Shown in pieces: positions 26,053 through 34,401 of a DNA stretch of 38,212 nucleotides. The DNA lies in NCBI GenBank assembly GCA_946407725.1, contig CAMJPM010000024.1, positions 1 through 38,212 of the forward strand. The letters are read 5' to 3'. The DNA is from an uncultured Lachnospiraceae bacterium. GTDB lineage: Bacteria; Bacillota; Clostridia; Lachnospirales; Lachnospiraceae. Position 1 is the first letter of the stretch; each line of letters opens with the position of its first letter. Position numbers and translations under genes: made by a program. Under the pieces are notes generated by a model that ran no database searches, was not told the DNA's origin, and saw only the letters and a list, made by a program, of their open reading frames with translations.

Positions 26053-26104
26053 TTTTTTCGTGCCTCTCCTTCCTGTTTTCAATTTTCCCGTTTTTTTTCA
26101 GCGC

Positions 26105-26848
26105 TTACTTAGGATCCGTTCCGTGTTCCTTTAATTTGTCGAGAATAATGTCATGTACCTTCTGTCCCAGCTGTTTTTTCTCTTCCCTGGAAAGCTCCCC
26201 GGGATAAATGGGATCACAGTATTCAACAGTCGCTTCAACTGCCCTCATACAGGGGAAATGTGCCTCTAATATCTCATGGGTATTTGAAATAACCACAGGA
26301 ACAATGGGACAGCCGCTCTTTTCCGCGATCTTTAAGCTTCCCTCATGAAAAGGCAGGAGCGTTCCTTCTTCCCCGTCATTTCTGGTGCCCTCCGGAAAGA
26401 TAAAATAGGATATCTTTTCTTCCTTCACCTTTTTGATGCAGGACATAATGATCTCCAGACCCTGCCGGACATCCTTTCTGTCCAGAAACTCACATCTGAT
26501 ATTTTTCATCCACCAGCTAAGGAGCGGAACCTTCTTTAATTCCTTCTTTGCGATATAACCGGTGGGTGCAAAAACCCTTGATCCTGTGGACACCACGTCA
26601 AAAAAGCTTCTGTGGTTGGCGACATAGAGCACAGGCCCGTCCTTTGGTATCTTTTCCTCCCCGATCACTGTAAGCTTCGTTCCTGCAAGAAATAAGAGTA
26701 TCCGGAATGCCTGTCTCACAAGATACATGGACGCCATATCCTTTTTATGCTGATCAATCTTTCCAATGATAAAGAAAATGAAGCCCACCGGAATCATCAG
26801 TATCAGAAAAAGAACCACAAAAGAAATGCAAAGAATTATCCTTAACAT
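26105..26848 (-). CDS. plsC: 1-acyl-sn-glycerol-3-phosphate acyltransferase
   Basis: PlsC acylates lysophosphatidic acid to phosphatidic acid at the membrane. A long N-terminal hydrophobic segment (~1-28) is followed by the catalytic HX4D motif 'NHRSFFDVV' (~78), the 'FPEGTRNDGEEG' substrate loop (~147) and 'PIVPVVI'. The 247-residue length is typical. The start codon overlaps the pyrC stop by one base (TGATG), so translation is coupled. Its association with pyrimidine and hexomutase genes seems to be operon packing rather than a pathway. Confidence 0.93.
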   Translation of the reverse strand: MLRIILCISFVVLFLILMIPVGFIFFIIGKIDQHKKDMASMYLVRQAFRILLFLAGTKLTVIGEEKIPKDGPVLYVANHRSFFDVVSTGSRVFAPTGYIAKKELKKVPLLSWWMKNIRCEFLDRKDVRQGLEIIMSCIKKVKEEKISYFIFPEGTRNDGEEGTLLPFHEGSLKIAEKSGCPIVPVVISNTHEILEAHFPCMRAVEATVEYCDPIYPGELSREEKKQLGQKVHDIILDKLKEHGTDPK

Positions 26849-28128
26849 CAGTATACTATTCCTCCCCCCGCTATGGTATGTATTATCCTCCCCGGAAGCC
26901 TCTGTCCCTTAAAGGGAGAATTATCTGACTTCCCGTGAAAGCTGTCGTAAAGAGTTTCCTGCTCTGTGCTGAAAATAACAATATCCGCCGGATGACCTTC
27001 AAGAATATGTCCCGTATCAAGTCCGTAGAGCGCCGCAGGGTTCACGCTCATCCGGGTAATAAGCTCCGGAAGAGTGAGATAGTGAAGGTTAACCAGGTTT
27101 TTAAGCCCAAGTGAAAAAGCGGTCTCAAGCCCTATGATCCCGCTCATACAATCGGGAAGATCCTTATTCTTGTCCGAAACGGTATGGGGCGCATGGTCAG
27201 TGGCAATAATATCAATGGTGCCGTCCTTTAACCCCTCTATTATTGCAAGCCTGTCTGTTTCTGTCCTTAATGGCGGATTTATCTTTGCCAGAGAGCCGTA
27301 TTTCCTTACAGCCTCTTCCGTCAGGGAAAAATGGTTAGGTGTGGCTTCCGCATGGATAAGACCTTTTTTATCCTTTCTTTTGGCATCACGTATCAATTCT
27401 ACGGTTTCGGCAGCGCTTACATGCTGGATATCTATGGTGCAGCCGGTTTTAAGAGCCAGTGCCAGATCCCTTTCAACCATCTGTATCTCAGCTTTCCTGT
27501 CTGCTCCACTTAAGCCCATCTCTTTGGAAACGGCACCCTCATTTATCCCCGCAGTACCTATATACCGGGGATCCTCTTCATGAAAGCTGAGTACAGCGTT
27601 AAGGGCGGCGGCTTCTGTCATGGCCCTTTCTGCCAACGCTGCATCTTCGATGGGAGATCCGTCATCCGTAAAGCCCACAGCTCCTGCTTCAATGAGTGCC
27701 CTGAAATCCGTAAGAGCGTATCCTTTACGCTCCTTTGTAACTGTGCCGCACTGGAGAACATGTATCTCTTCTTTTCCGGCTTTTTCTGTTACCAGTCTTA
27801 AGGTTTCAGGAGAATCCACTGCCGGAATGGTATTTGCCATAAGGATCACCGTAGTATATCCTCCTGCCGCAGCGGCCAGAGAACCGGAGTGAATATCTTC
27901 CTTTTCCGTCTGACCCGGATCCCTGAAATGCGTATGTACATCCACAAATCCCGGCGCAACAAAACATCCCGTGGCATCAATGACACGGCATTTGGCGTTC
28001 CCACATTCAATATTTCCGCCTGCTCTGCTGACAAAACCGTTCTCTATCAGTATATCCCCGGTCTCATCAAGGCCGTCAGCCGGGGACAGTATATGCCCGT
28101 TTTTGATAAGAATACTATTATCCTGCAT
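26848..28128 (-). CDS. pyrC: dihydroorotase
   Basis: PyrC cyclises carbamoyl-aspartate to dihydroorotate. It is a class I, amidohydrolase-type zinc enzyme of 426 residues: 'DVHTHFRDPGQTEKEDI' with the HxH metal pair (~62-77), 'IDIQHVSAAETVELI', 'HAEATPNHFSLTEE' and the catalytic Asp in 'IIATDHAPHT'. The post-translationally carboxylated lysine of some classes is not obvious at the usual place. The terminator of the rpsF-ssb-rpsR block lies between rpsR and pyrC, so pyrC probably has its own promoter in the ~35 bases downstream of it or depends on read-through. Confidence 0.95.
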   Translation of the reverse strand: MQDNSILIKNGHILSPADGLDETGDILIENGFVSRAGGNIECGNAKCRVIDATGCFVAPGFVDVHTHFRDPGQTEKEDIHSGSLAAAAGGYTTVILMANTIPAVDSPETLRLVTEKAGKEEIHVLQCGTVTKERKGYALTDFRALIEAGAVGFTDDGSPIEDAALAERAMTEAAALNAVLSFHEEDPRYIGTAGINEGAVSKEMGLSGADRKAEIQMVERDLALALKTGCTIDIQHVSAAETVELIRDAKRKDKKGLIHAEATPNHFSLTEEAVRKYGSLAKINPPLRTETDRLAIIEGLKDGTIDIIATDHAPHTVSDKNKDLPDCMSGIIGLETAFSLGLKNLVNLHYLTLPELITRMSVNPAALYGLDTGHILEGHPADIVIFSTEQETLYDSFHGKSDNSPFKGQRLPGRIIHTIAGGGIVY

Positions 28129-28163
28129 AGAAAATATTATACACGCACTCCCCCGATGCCGTC

Positions 28164-28192
28164 AAAAAAACAGGAACCCCGAAAGGTTCCTG
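28164..28192 (-). terminator. intrinsic terminator of rpsF-ssb-rpsR
   Basis: CAGGAACC/GGTTCCTG (28185-28192 and 28171-28178) with a 6-base loop, then seven T residues on the minus strand. It lies 18 bases after the rpsR stop. Confidence 0.9.
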
Positions 28193-28210
28193 TCATTGCA
28201 AGCGGTCTGC

Positions 28211-28471
28211 TTATTCAACTACATAGGGCAGCAGTGCTATATGCCTTGCCCTCTTTATGGCAACCGTAATGGCTCTCTGGTGCTTTGCGCATGTTCCGGT
28301 CACTCTTCTGGGAAGGATCTTTCCTCTCTCGGAAATATACTTCTTTAACTTAACTGCATCCTTGTAATCTATTACACTGTCTTTTCCGCAGAATACGCAA
28401 ACCTTCCTTCTTCTGCGAATACCCCCGCGTCTTGGGTGCTCTGCACGATCATTATTTCTGTTGAATGGCAT
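28211..28471 (-). CDS. rpsR: 30S ribosomal protein S18
   Basis: S18 binds next to S6 on the 30S platform. Sequence '[18 protein letters not shown]' is the C+ form with a Cys-x-x-Cys pair, followed by '[25 protein letters not shown]', described here as the family's RITG/T-C-x-KHQR signature. It has 86 residues from ATG 28471, chosen because AGGAG lies 8 bases upstream; a GTG two codons earlier is too close to that site. It is the last gene of rpsF-ssb-rpsR, a block conserved across most bacteria. Confidence 0.98.
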   Translation of the reverse strand: MPFNRNNDRAEHPRRGGIRRRRKVCVFCGKDSVIDYKDAVKLKKYISERGKILPRRVTGTCAKHQRAITVAIKRARHIALLPYVVE

Positions 28472-28513
28472 AATCACATCTCCTATTATTCTGCTATTTC
28501 ACTACTGTCTGTC

Positions 28514-28972
28514 TCAAGCGAACGGAAGATCTTCATTGATCCCGTCCGGCACGTTGATAAATCCGTCATCTACACCTCCGGATGTGTTTCCGCCCATATC
28601 CTGTGGGGGAGCGCTGTAGGAGGATCCGCCGTCATAGCCTTCTGCGGCCTTTTTACTCTCGGCAAATTCCACATCCTCTCCTACCACATCGGTGGTATAA
28701 ACCTTCTGACCGTCCTTATTTGTGTAGCTTCCGGTCTGAATCCGTCCACGGACAACAAGCTTCGTGCCCTTATGAACATATTTTTCAATAAATTCCGCAG
28801 TCTTTCCGAATGAGACCATGCTGATAAAATCAGCAGCCTGCTCCGCATTATTTCTGGAAAACCTTCTGTCTACTGCCAGTGTATAACGGGCTACGACTGT
28901 CTGGCTCTCACCCTGTGACTGACGGATATCAGGATCTCTTGTAAGGCGCCCCACTAAAACAACAACGTTCAT
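28514..28972 (-). CDS. ssb: single-stranded DNA-binding protein
   Basis: SSB coats single-stranded DNA during replication and repair. The OB fold begins 'MNVVVLVGRLTRDPDIR' and includes 'DFISMVSFGKTAEFIEKYVHKG' type core strands; the C-terminal tail is Gly/Ser/Pro-rich and ends 'NEDLPFA', the acidic tip that recruits partner proteins. Here an extra Ala follows the usual final Phe. ATG 28972 is chosen; a GTG at 28984 lies inside the AGTGAGG ribosome site. It sits between rpsF and rpsR as usual. Confidence 0.97.
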   Translation of the reverse strand: MNVVVLVGRLTRDPDIRQSQGESQTVVARYTLAVDRRFSRNNAEQAADFISMVSFGKTAEFIEKYVHKGTKLVVRGRIQTGSYTNKDGQKVYTTDVVGEDVEFAESKKAAEGYDGGSSYSAPPQDMGGNTSGGVDDGFINVPDGINEDLPFA

Positions 28973-29008
28973 ATTTTGCCTCACTTTCCTATATTGACCG
29001 GAGTCTTA

Positions 29009-29386
29009 TCACTCTTCCTCTGCGGCTGTTTCAGGAGCAGCTTCTTCTGCAACGCTTTCAGCTGCGGGAGCTTCTTCCTTCTTGATGCCGGTATTCTCGG
29101 GAAGATCATCGGTAACGATAAGGTACCTTACGACTCCATCCATTATACGCATTCTGTGTTCTATCTCGGCGGGAGCTGAAGACTCTGCCTCGAATTTGAT
29201 GAAGTTATAATAACCTTCTTTTGATTTCTGGATCTCGTAGGCATATCTCTTTTTGCCCCACTCATCCACATTTTTGATCGTGCCTTCAAAACGCTCAATA
29301 AGCGCTTTGACCTTGTCAAGGACAGCATTTTTGGCGTCCTCTTCAAGCCTGCCGTTGATCACAACGGCCAATTCGTACTTATTCAT
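29009..29386 (-). CDS. rpsF: 30S ribosomal protein S6
   Basis: S6 forms a heterodimer with S18. 'MNKYELAVVINGRLEED' and 'WGKKRYAYEIQKSKEGYYNFIKFEAES' (split motif: KR-AYEI and GYY-FI-F) are family signatures, as is 'DGVVRYLIV'. The C-terminal ~25 residues are an Ala/Glu-rich tail. An AGAAGGAGGAAAAA ribosome site precedes ATG 29386. It is the first gene of the block, with its own promoter at 29450-29478. Confidence 0.98.
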   Translation of the reverse strand: MNKYELAVVINGRLEEDAKNAVLDKVKALIERFEGTIKNVDEWGKKRYAYEIQKSKEGYYNFIKFEAESSAPAEIEHRMRIMDGVVRYLIVTDDLPENTGIKKEEAPAAESVAEEAAPETAAEEE

Positions 29387-29406
29387 TTTTTCCTCCTTCT
29401 GGTCTT

Positions 29407-29430
29407 TGGCCCACGTTTCCCGTGAGCAAG
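29407..29430 (-). promoter_or_regulatory. candidate structured leader of rpsF
   Basis: Between the promoter and rpsF the transcript can form GCUCACG-GGAAA-CGUGGGC (7 bp including one G-U). S6:S18 autoregulatory leader hairpins are known upstream of rpsF in many bacteria. I could not match the conserved bulge with confidence, so this is only a candidate. Confidence 0.25.
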
Positions 29431-29449
29431 GGATATATCACAAAAAGCC

Positions 29450-29478
29450 ATTCTATATCAAAACTCTATCTAAGTCAA
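29450..29478 (-). promoter_or_regulatory. rpsF-ssb-rpsR promoter
   Basis: TTGACT (29473-29478) and TAGAAT (29450-29455) on the minus strand are separated by exactly 17 bases, a strong sigma-A match. It starts 10 bases downstream of the stop of the upstream fusion gene and leaves a ~55-60-base leader. Confidence 0.75.
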
Positions 29479-29488
29479 GCAAAAAATA

Positions 29489-32197
29489 TTACGCCCACTT
29501 CTCATACTCCCGGATTTCAATGTATCCGGTATTTCCGCGCAGTACCTCCCCGGCCTCGCAGGATACGCCGTTCTCTTTAAGCACTTCGCAAAGGGCTTCA
29601 GCATAGACTTCTGTTTCCCCGCCCTGGTTAACCGTAATGCAGAAAGAGCCAGGAAGAGCCATCATCATCAATACTGTCTGTGAACCCTCTGACGGATACA
29701 GGAAATATGCTCCCTCCAGCAGTGAAGAGTATTCATTTTCCGTGATCCTCTGCACATATGAAACGTTAAAGGTAAATAGCGGTCCGTTACTGAAATTCGC
29801 AAAAAGGCCTGCCGCTTCCTTATAGGGAAGCCTGGGAAACTTTTCCATCATATCAGCCATCATTTTAACTGCCGTCACACCGGCTTCTTTCGTTGTTCTC
29901 TGCTCCAGGGCAGCCTGCAGCTTTAATGCCACATCCTTTATATCTGACTTAAGGGTCTCCGGAGGGATCGCTGTTATCACCGGAGGCATGGCACAGTTCC
30001 TGAAGGTGTTGGGAATACCAAGGGCCTCCCTGAAATCCACAGGGATTGCGATCTTCATCTCCCTGCCGGGTTCTCCCATTACTTTAACCACCGCTTTTGC
30101 GTAAGACGCCGCAAGGAATGCCGCCGGACGCACTCCCAGAGTCTTTGCCGCTTTCATATATCCGGCTGCATCCGCCTTGATAAAATAGTGGCAGGGCTTG
30201 ATATCCCCGGCTTCAAATCCCTTCTGAATAAGGAAGGGTGTCTTATCCATAAATCCGCCGCCTTTTTTTGCAGGCATTTCAGGAAGCTTCATCTTTTCAA
30301 ATTCTTCCTTTGCCGCCTCGAAGGGTTCGGCGTTTACATCGGGGTTCTCTTTTAATTCAGGAATATAACTTCCACTGTCAGAGTATGACGCATAGGCCTT
30401 AAGCATCTCATCTGCGAACATCATAAGGCCTCTGCCGTCCGTAAGTCCGTGGAAGGTTGCGACAGTCACTTCCTTCCCTTTAAAGAAAATATTCGTGATG
30501 ATCCCCTCTGTTCCCTCTCCGCCGAGAGCGGGCATCCCCTCATAATCTCCCTCTCTTATTTTAATTGTCCGGGATGTCGCCTTTTGGCAATAGAAAGAAC
30601 CGTCCTCCTCGTAAATTCCGTATGCCGCCCAGGGATGGACCATCAGCGCATCATCGGCCGCCTTCTGCAGCTTATCGGGATCAATATCATCCTTAAATAC
30701 AAACCTGACTGCGATGGCATGAAATGAGGAATCGGTATACATGAAGAATTTACCCGAAAGTATTGCTCCTCCGATATTCCTTCCGCTTTTCGCATTGTCT
30801 ATGCCCACCGTGAATTTATATTCCTTTTCAAACTTACCCTTATTAAAGGATCTCACCACATCCCAGCCGTTGCACTGCCCGGAGCACATGAATGCATCAC
30901 ACTTGGACAGGATATACAGTGCATAGAAATAATTCACTGTAGTATCCTCCAGCGCATCCTTATATGCCTTGCCCTTATTCAGCTTTTTCTCAAATTCAAA
31001 TATCAGGCTTGTGTCCTTTTCCTTCAATTCGGACACTGTATGTCTCTCCTGGGCGATAACGGTGATTTTACCGGGAAACTCCTTTAAGAATGCGTCGTAG
31101 ATATCCTTATCCTCTGTCGCAAGGAAGATCTTCTCATATCCCTTCTCCTGCATCCACTTTTTGATCTCGGGTATCATATGCGCCGGTCTGGCGTGGATCC
31201 TGTCATCCCCGAGATTGTTGGTCACATAATCCGTTCCCCTTGCAAGTACACCCAGGGTCTTTTTATTTCCAAGGACCGCCTCTGCATACTCGCTCATTTC
31301 TCCTGCGAACCCATCTTCCAGTATGCTTTCATCAAAGTTGGCGGGATACTGACAGCATAACCAGGTCGTGGATAATGCCGCCAGATCGGTTATAACTATG
31401 GTATTATCCGGTGTTGCATCCGCAGGTTTTGGATTCAGGCGGAAATATCTGCAAAGAAGCTCCTCCGGATATCTGGTGCAGCCGGGCTGCAGATATGCCG
31501 ACAATCCCCTTACAGCGGCTACATTCGAGGTCATTGACATGATCGACAGTATGGCTCCAATGCCCGAAATCTGAGACAGTATCACCTCCAGATACTTTGC
31601 TCCGCCCTTTTTTCCCGAAGTAAAGGCCTGCCAGAAAAACACATTCTGAAAGGCTGCAACTGAACCGAGCTTACTCCAGTCGCGAACGGTATATCCCATA
31701 TCAAAAGGGCCGGAGTTTATCCTTAATACTGTTTTGTCAGGCTCCTCCGGAAGTTCCCCGGTCTTATTAAGCTGCGGTGTCTCTTCCAGAAACCATTCAA
31801 GCCTTTCATCCGCGTAATACACCGGAACATCTGTATACCTGAGAGCCGTACGGGCAACCGCAACGCTGTATTCGTCCACATTTTCCAGCTCTATCTTCGT
31901 AAACTGCTTAAGGAAGTCCAGACACATATTATCCGTATCTTCTTCATCATAGGTAAGGAATGGCATATAGAGAGCACCGCCCTGGGTCATCTTAAGGATC
32001 AGGGCACGTACCTGCTCGGGAAAAAGAAGCATATTCGCCGTATAAACAAGATCATAATCCGGAACACGGCCGCTTTCATCAGTAACATGAAATCTGGTCT
32101 CTCCTTCCCTGACCCTGGCTAGTGCATCATGAAACACATTTATTCCGTGCTTAAGGGTAATCAGTTCTTCATTGCTTCTTTCAGCAATATTCAGCAT
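29489..32197 (-). CDS. fucosyltransferase-like / condensation-type acyltransferase fusion
   Basis: A 902-residue protein with two recognisable halves. Region 1-~310 is not recognised beyond mixed alpha/beta character. Region ~311-475 resembles NodZ/O-fucosyltransferase-like GT folds: 'LGVLARGTDYV' (Arg320, donor-binding Arg in that family), 'KIFLATEDKDIYDAF' (356-370), then 'YALYILSKCDAFMCSG' (425-440). Region ~483-900 resembles condensation/alcohol-acetyltransferase proteins: 'DPDKLQKAADDALMVHPWAAYGIYEEDG', described here as the N-terminal helix-strand, the active-site 'FHGLTDGRG' (His583, Asp587-Gly588), 'IPVDFREALGIPNTFRN' (718-734) and 'FTFNVSYV' (808-815). No signal peptide or membrane helix is obvious. 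ATG 32197 follows GGAGG by 7 bases. With the ACP gene upstream, acyl transfer from ACP to a glycan made or bound by the first half is a plausible role; this is inference. Confidence 0.75.
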   Translation of the reverse strand: MLNIAERSNEELITLKHGINVFHDALARVREGETRFHVTDESGRVPDYDLVYTANMLLFPEQVRALILKMTQGGALYMPFLTYDEEDTDNMCLDFLKQFTKIELENVDEYSVAVARTALRYTDVPVYYADERLEWFLEETPQLNKTGELPEEPDKTVLRINSGPFDMGYTVRDWSKLGSVAAFQNVFFWQAFTSGKKGGAKYLEVILSQISGIGAILSIMSMTSNVAAVRGLSAYLQPGCTRYPEELLCRYFRLNPKPADATPDNTIVITDLAALSTTWLCCQYPANFDESILEDGFAGEMSEYAEAVLGNKKTLGVLARGTDYVTNNLGDDRIHARPAHMIPEIKKWMQEKGYEKIFLATEDKDIYDAFLKEFPGKITVIAQERHTVSELKEKDTSLIFEFEKKLNKGKAYKDALEDTTVNYFYALYILSKCDAFMCSGQCNGWDVVRSFNKGKFEKEYKFTVGIDNAKSGRNIGGAILSGKFFMYTDSSFHAIAVRFVFKDDIDPDKLQKAADDALMVHPWAAYGIYEEDGSFYCQKATSRTIKIREGDYEGMPALGGEGTEGIITNIFFKGKEVTVATFHGLTDGRGLMMFADEMLKAYASYSDSGSYIPELKENPDVNAEPFEAAKEEFEKMKLPEMPAKKGGGFMDKTPFLIQKGFEAGDIKPCHYFIKADAAGYMKAAKTLGVRPAAFLAASYAKAVVKVMGEPGREMKIAIPVDFREALGIPNTFRNCAMPPVITAIPPETLKSDIKDVALKLQAALEQRTTKEAGVTAVKMMADMMEKFPRLPYKEAAGLFANFSNGPLFTFNVSYVQRITENEYSSLLEGAYFLYPSEGSQTVLMMMALPGSFCITVNQGGETEVYAEALCEVLKENGVSCEAGEVLRGNTGYIEIREYEKWA

Positions 32198-32276
32198 GTC
32201 ATTTCCTCCATCTCTTTTTTAATCCCGTATGTTCCATTCCCCTTATTATATTTTCCCGCACTTTACTCGTAATCTC

Positions 32277-32305
32277 CAAATACGGCAAACTGTTTGCCGT
32301 ATTTG
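32277..32305. repeat. 14-bp-arm palindrome between sirtuin and fusion gene
   Basis: CAAATACGGCAAAC (32277-32290), one base, then GTTTGCCGTATTTG (32292-32305), perfectly complementary. It begins 5 bases after the sirtuin stop codon and lies in the 113-base gap before the fusion gene. No T-run follows on the minus strand, so it looks more like a stabilising or processing hairpin than a classical terminator. Confidence 0.75.
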
Positions 32306-32310
32306 CTCCG

Positions 32311-33051
32311 TCAGATAACCATATCCCCCAATACTTCCCCGATACTGTCGGAAATACAGAGATCCGCCTGTTTGTCTCTGGCAGTGGCGCCCTTGTTGAT
32401 AAGTACAAGGGAATCTCCCCTGAAATAATCGATAAGCCCGGCTGCGGGGTATACCACAAGGCTGGTGCCTCCGATTATCAGCACATCTGCATGGGATATG
32501 GCGTCTATGGCTCCGGAGATTGTATCCTGGTCAAGCCCCTCCTCATACAGCACCACATCGGGTTTTATTATCCCTCCGCAGCTGTCACATCTGGGAACGG
32601 GATCCGTGCTGTTTTTCATATAATCAAGGTCAAAGGACTTACCGCATTCCATGCAGTAATTTCTGAGAATGCTTCCATGAAGCTCATATACGGTCTTACT
32701 GCCCGCTGCCTGATGAAGACCGTCAATATTCTGGGTTACAACTGCGGTGAGTTTCCCTTTTTCCTCCAGCTCGGCAAGCTTCAGATGGGCCTTGTTGGGT
32801 CCCGGGTTTTTATCGGATCCCGCCATCAGGATCTTATCCCTGTAAAATTTATAGAATTCCTCCGGTTTTCTCATAAAAAAGGTATGGCTTAAGATCTGCT
32901 CCGGCGGATAGTCATATTTCTGGTGATAGAGACCGTCAACAGATCTGAAATCGGGTATTCCGCTCTCGGTGGAAACCCCGGCACCTCCAAAGAAAACGAT
33001 CCTTTTAGCCCTGTCAATTATCTTCTGCAGCTCTTCTCTTTTTGCATCCAT
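32311..33051 (-). CDS. NAD-dependent protein deacylase, Sir2 family
   Basis: Sirtuins remove acetyl or longer acyl groups from lysines using NAD+. Present: 'GGAGVSTESGIPDFRS' (22-37), 'VVTQNIDGLHQAAG' (104-117), catalytic His125 in 'ELHG', a zinc set Cys133/Cys136 and Cys155/Cys158, and 'IIGGTSLVVYPAAGL' (192-206). The family fold is complete at 246 residues. The Tyr/Arg pair typical of desuccinylases is not evident, so a general deacetylase or deacylase is likely. It lies 3 bases after the MaoC gene, so it is firmly within the acyl-carrier operon; whether it acts on that pathway is unknown. Confidence 0.94.
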   Translation of the reverse strand: MDAKREELQKIIDRAKRIVFFGGAGVSTESGIPDFRSVDGLYHQKYDYPPEQILSHTFFMRKPEEFYKFYRDKILMAGSDKNPGPNKAHLKLAELEEKGKLTAVVTQNIDGLHQAAGSKTVYELHGSILRNYCMECGKSFDLDYMKNSTDPVPRCDSCGGIIKPDVVLYEEGLDQDTISGAIDAISHADVLIIGGTSLVVYPAAGLIDYFRGDSLVLINKGATARDKQADLCISDSIGEVLGDMVI

Positions 33052-33054
33052 GAG

Positions 33055-33483
33055 TTAATCCTCCTTCTCCGTTAAAAAGCCTATCTGCATGGAACCCCTT
33101 AGCACCTTTTCCCCGGCGCCGTTTTTCATGGCTGTTTTTATCCTGATCACCCTATAAGCATCATTTTTTTCCGCCACTTCCCCACTGATAATCAGGGTTT
33201 CCCCGGGATATACCGGCTTCATGAACTTGATCTCCGTATTCTGTATTATGCTTTTTTCTCCTGGAAGATACATTCCGGCCAGAGTGGACAGAAAAGACGC
33301 TGTCAGCATTCCGAAAGCCGCATGGGATGTAAATCCGTATCTTTTGGCAAATTCATCATCCATGTGAAAGGGATTCATATCCCCGGTGATATTTCTGAAT
33401 ACATCCAGCATTTCATCGGTGACAGTCACTTCAAACTGTTCTTTATGTCCGATCAATAAATCTTCATATTCATAATGGTTCAT
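33055..33483 (-). CDS. MaoC-family (R)-hydratase/dehydratase
   Basis: Hot-dog-fold hydratase 2 family. The active-site segment 'ITGDMNPFHMDDEFAKRYGF' has Asp35 and His40, the same Asp-x4-His spacing as PhaJ-type (R)-specific enoyl hydratases. 'PGEKSIIQNTEIKFMKPVYPGE' (74-95; FxxPVYPG) is also typical. Such enzymes interconvert (R)-3-hydroxyacyl and trans-2-enoyl thioesters on CoA or ACP. Its partner here is probably the ACP encoded 54 bases upstream. At 142 residues it is a single domain and complete. No ketosynthase or ketoreductase is seen nearby. Confidence 0.88.
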   Translation of the reverse strand: MNHYEYEDLLIGHKEQFEVTVTDEMLDVFRNITGDMNPFHMDDEFAKRYGFTSHAAFGMLTASFLSTLAGMYLPGEKSIIQNTEIKFMKPVYPGETLIISGEVAEKNDAYRVIRIKTAMKNGAGEKVLRGSMQIGFLTEKED

Positions 33484-33537
33484 TGTGATCCCTCCGCTCC
33501 TGCTTTCACTTAAGTTCCGGCTCCGGCTTACTTAAAG

Positions 33538-33801
33538 TCACAGCCTGCTCAGTATGAGATCCGCCATTTCCCCTACGTTCTTAAGCTTCCCCACTTCCTT
33601 GATATTGAATTTCATGTTGAATTCCTTTTCCATGGTCATGACCAGCTCCACATGGGCAAGACTGTCCCAGTCTTCAATATCCTCCGCATTGGTCTCATCC
33701 ACTATGATAAGGGAGTCGTCATCAAACTCCTCCCTGAAGATCTCCGTTATCTTTTCAAACACCTCTTCCCTTGTCAAACCGTACTCCTTTCGTATCTCCA
33801 C
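33538..33801 (-). CDS. dedicated acyl carrier protein
   Basis: An 87-residue, acidic, four-helix carrier protein with 'DIEDWDSLAHVELVMTMEKEF' around the phosphopantetheine Ser47. The 'WDSLAHV' form differs from fatty-acid AcpP ('ADSLDTVEL') and is typical of dedicated ACPs in glycan-acylation and secondary-metabolite loci. 'MKFNIKEVGKLKNVGEMADLI' finishes the fold. It lies 6 bases after the Cys-cluster gene. No acyl-ACP ligase or phosphopantetheinyl transferase is in the window, so charging must use enzymes elsewhere. Confidence 0.9.
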   Translation of the reverse strand: MEIRKEYGLTREEVFEKITEIFREEFDDDSLIIVDETNAEDIEDWDSLAHVELVMTMEKEFNMKFNIKEVGKLKNVGEMADLILSRL

Positions 33802-33807
33802 ATTATG

Positions 33808-34401
33808 TCAACCTACATCAAAAGTTCTCAGCGGATCATAGACTACCTTTATTTCCCTGCTGGAGCTTTCCCTTTCTTTGGAATTCATCTCAACCAGATC
33901 CAGTATCAGCGGATCCCGCACCAGATGTTTCCACACCGTAAAGGTGGCAAGGATAAAATCCCTGTTTAATTCCCGTTTTTCGCTTATGAGCGGACATACA
34001 TAGGGCAGGGGATCCATATCCCAGATCAGTACCAGATGCCCTTCGTCCAGAAAATGCGGACTCAACGGAAAGGTGCGGCACTGGATCGGGCGCTTTTCCC
34101 TGGGACATTGGGGCGCATCCTTGCATTTTACGAAAAAAACCTTTCCCTTCCAGGATTCCGGAAACACATATTCCTCCGTGGATTCCTCGCTCCAGATGAG
34201 CCAGCTGTCATTTTTGGAATGCAGCTTGTCCTCCCCGGGCAGGAGATATATTCCCATGGCTTCATCCCACTGTTTATCCTCAGGTGTTCCGCAGCAGACC
34301 GCTCCGCAGAGGCTTCCGCAGTCATAAGGCAGAGGGGAGAACCTGTCCAGAAAAGCATATATGGCCCTGTAGTCGTCCTTCCTTATAATGGATTTAATCA
34401 T
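33808..34401 (-). CDS. YkgJ-like cysteine-cluster protein
   Basis: The 197-residue protein carries Cys28, Cys32, Cys36 and Cys37 ('DCGSLCGAVCCG') and Cys93, Cys99 and Cys108 ('VKCKDAPQCP...RPIQCRTFPL'). The C-x-Y/RP-x-x-CR-x-FPL arrangement matches YkgJ-type proteins, thought to chelate zinc or iron. Its biochemical role is unknown. The N-terminus, 'MIKSIIRKDDYRAIYAFLDRF', is helical and there is no signal peptide. It overlaps the AAC(3)-like gene by 8 bases and precedes the ACP by 6 bases. That tight packing suggests a role in the same pathway, perhaps as a metal-dependent modifier. Confidence 0.75.
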   Translation of the reverse strand: MIKSIIRKDDYRAIYAFLDRFSPLPYDCGSLCGAVCCGTPEDKQWDEAMGIYLLPGEDKLHSKNDSWLIWSEESTEEYVFPESWKGKVFFVKCKDAPQCPREKRPIQCRTFPLSPHFLDEGHLVLIWDMDPLPYVCPLISEKRELNRDFILATFTVWKHLVRDPLILDLVEMNSKERESSSREIKVVYDPLRTFDVG

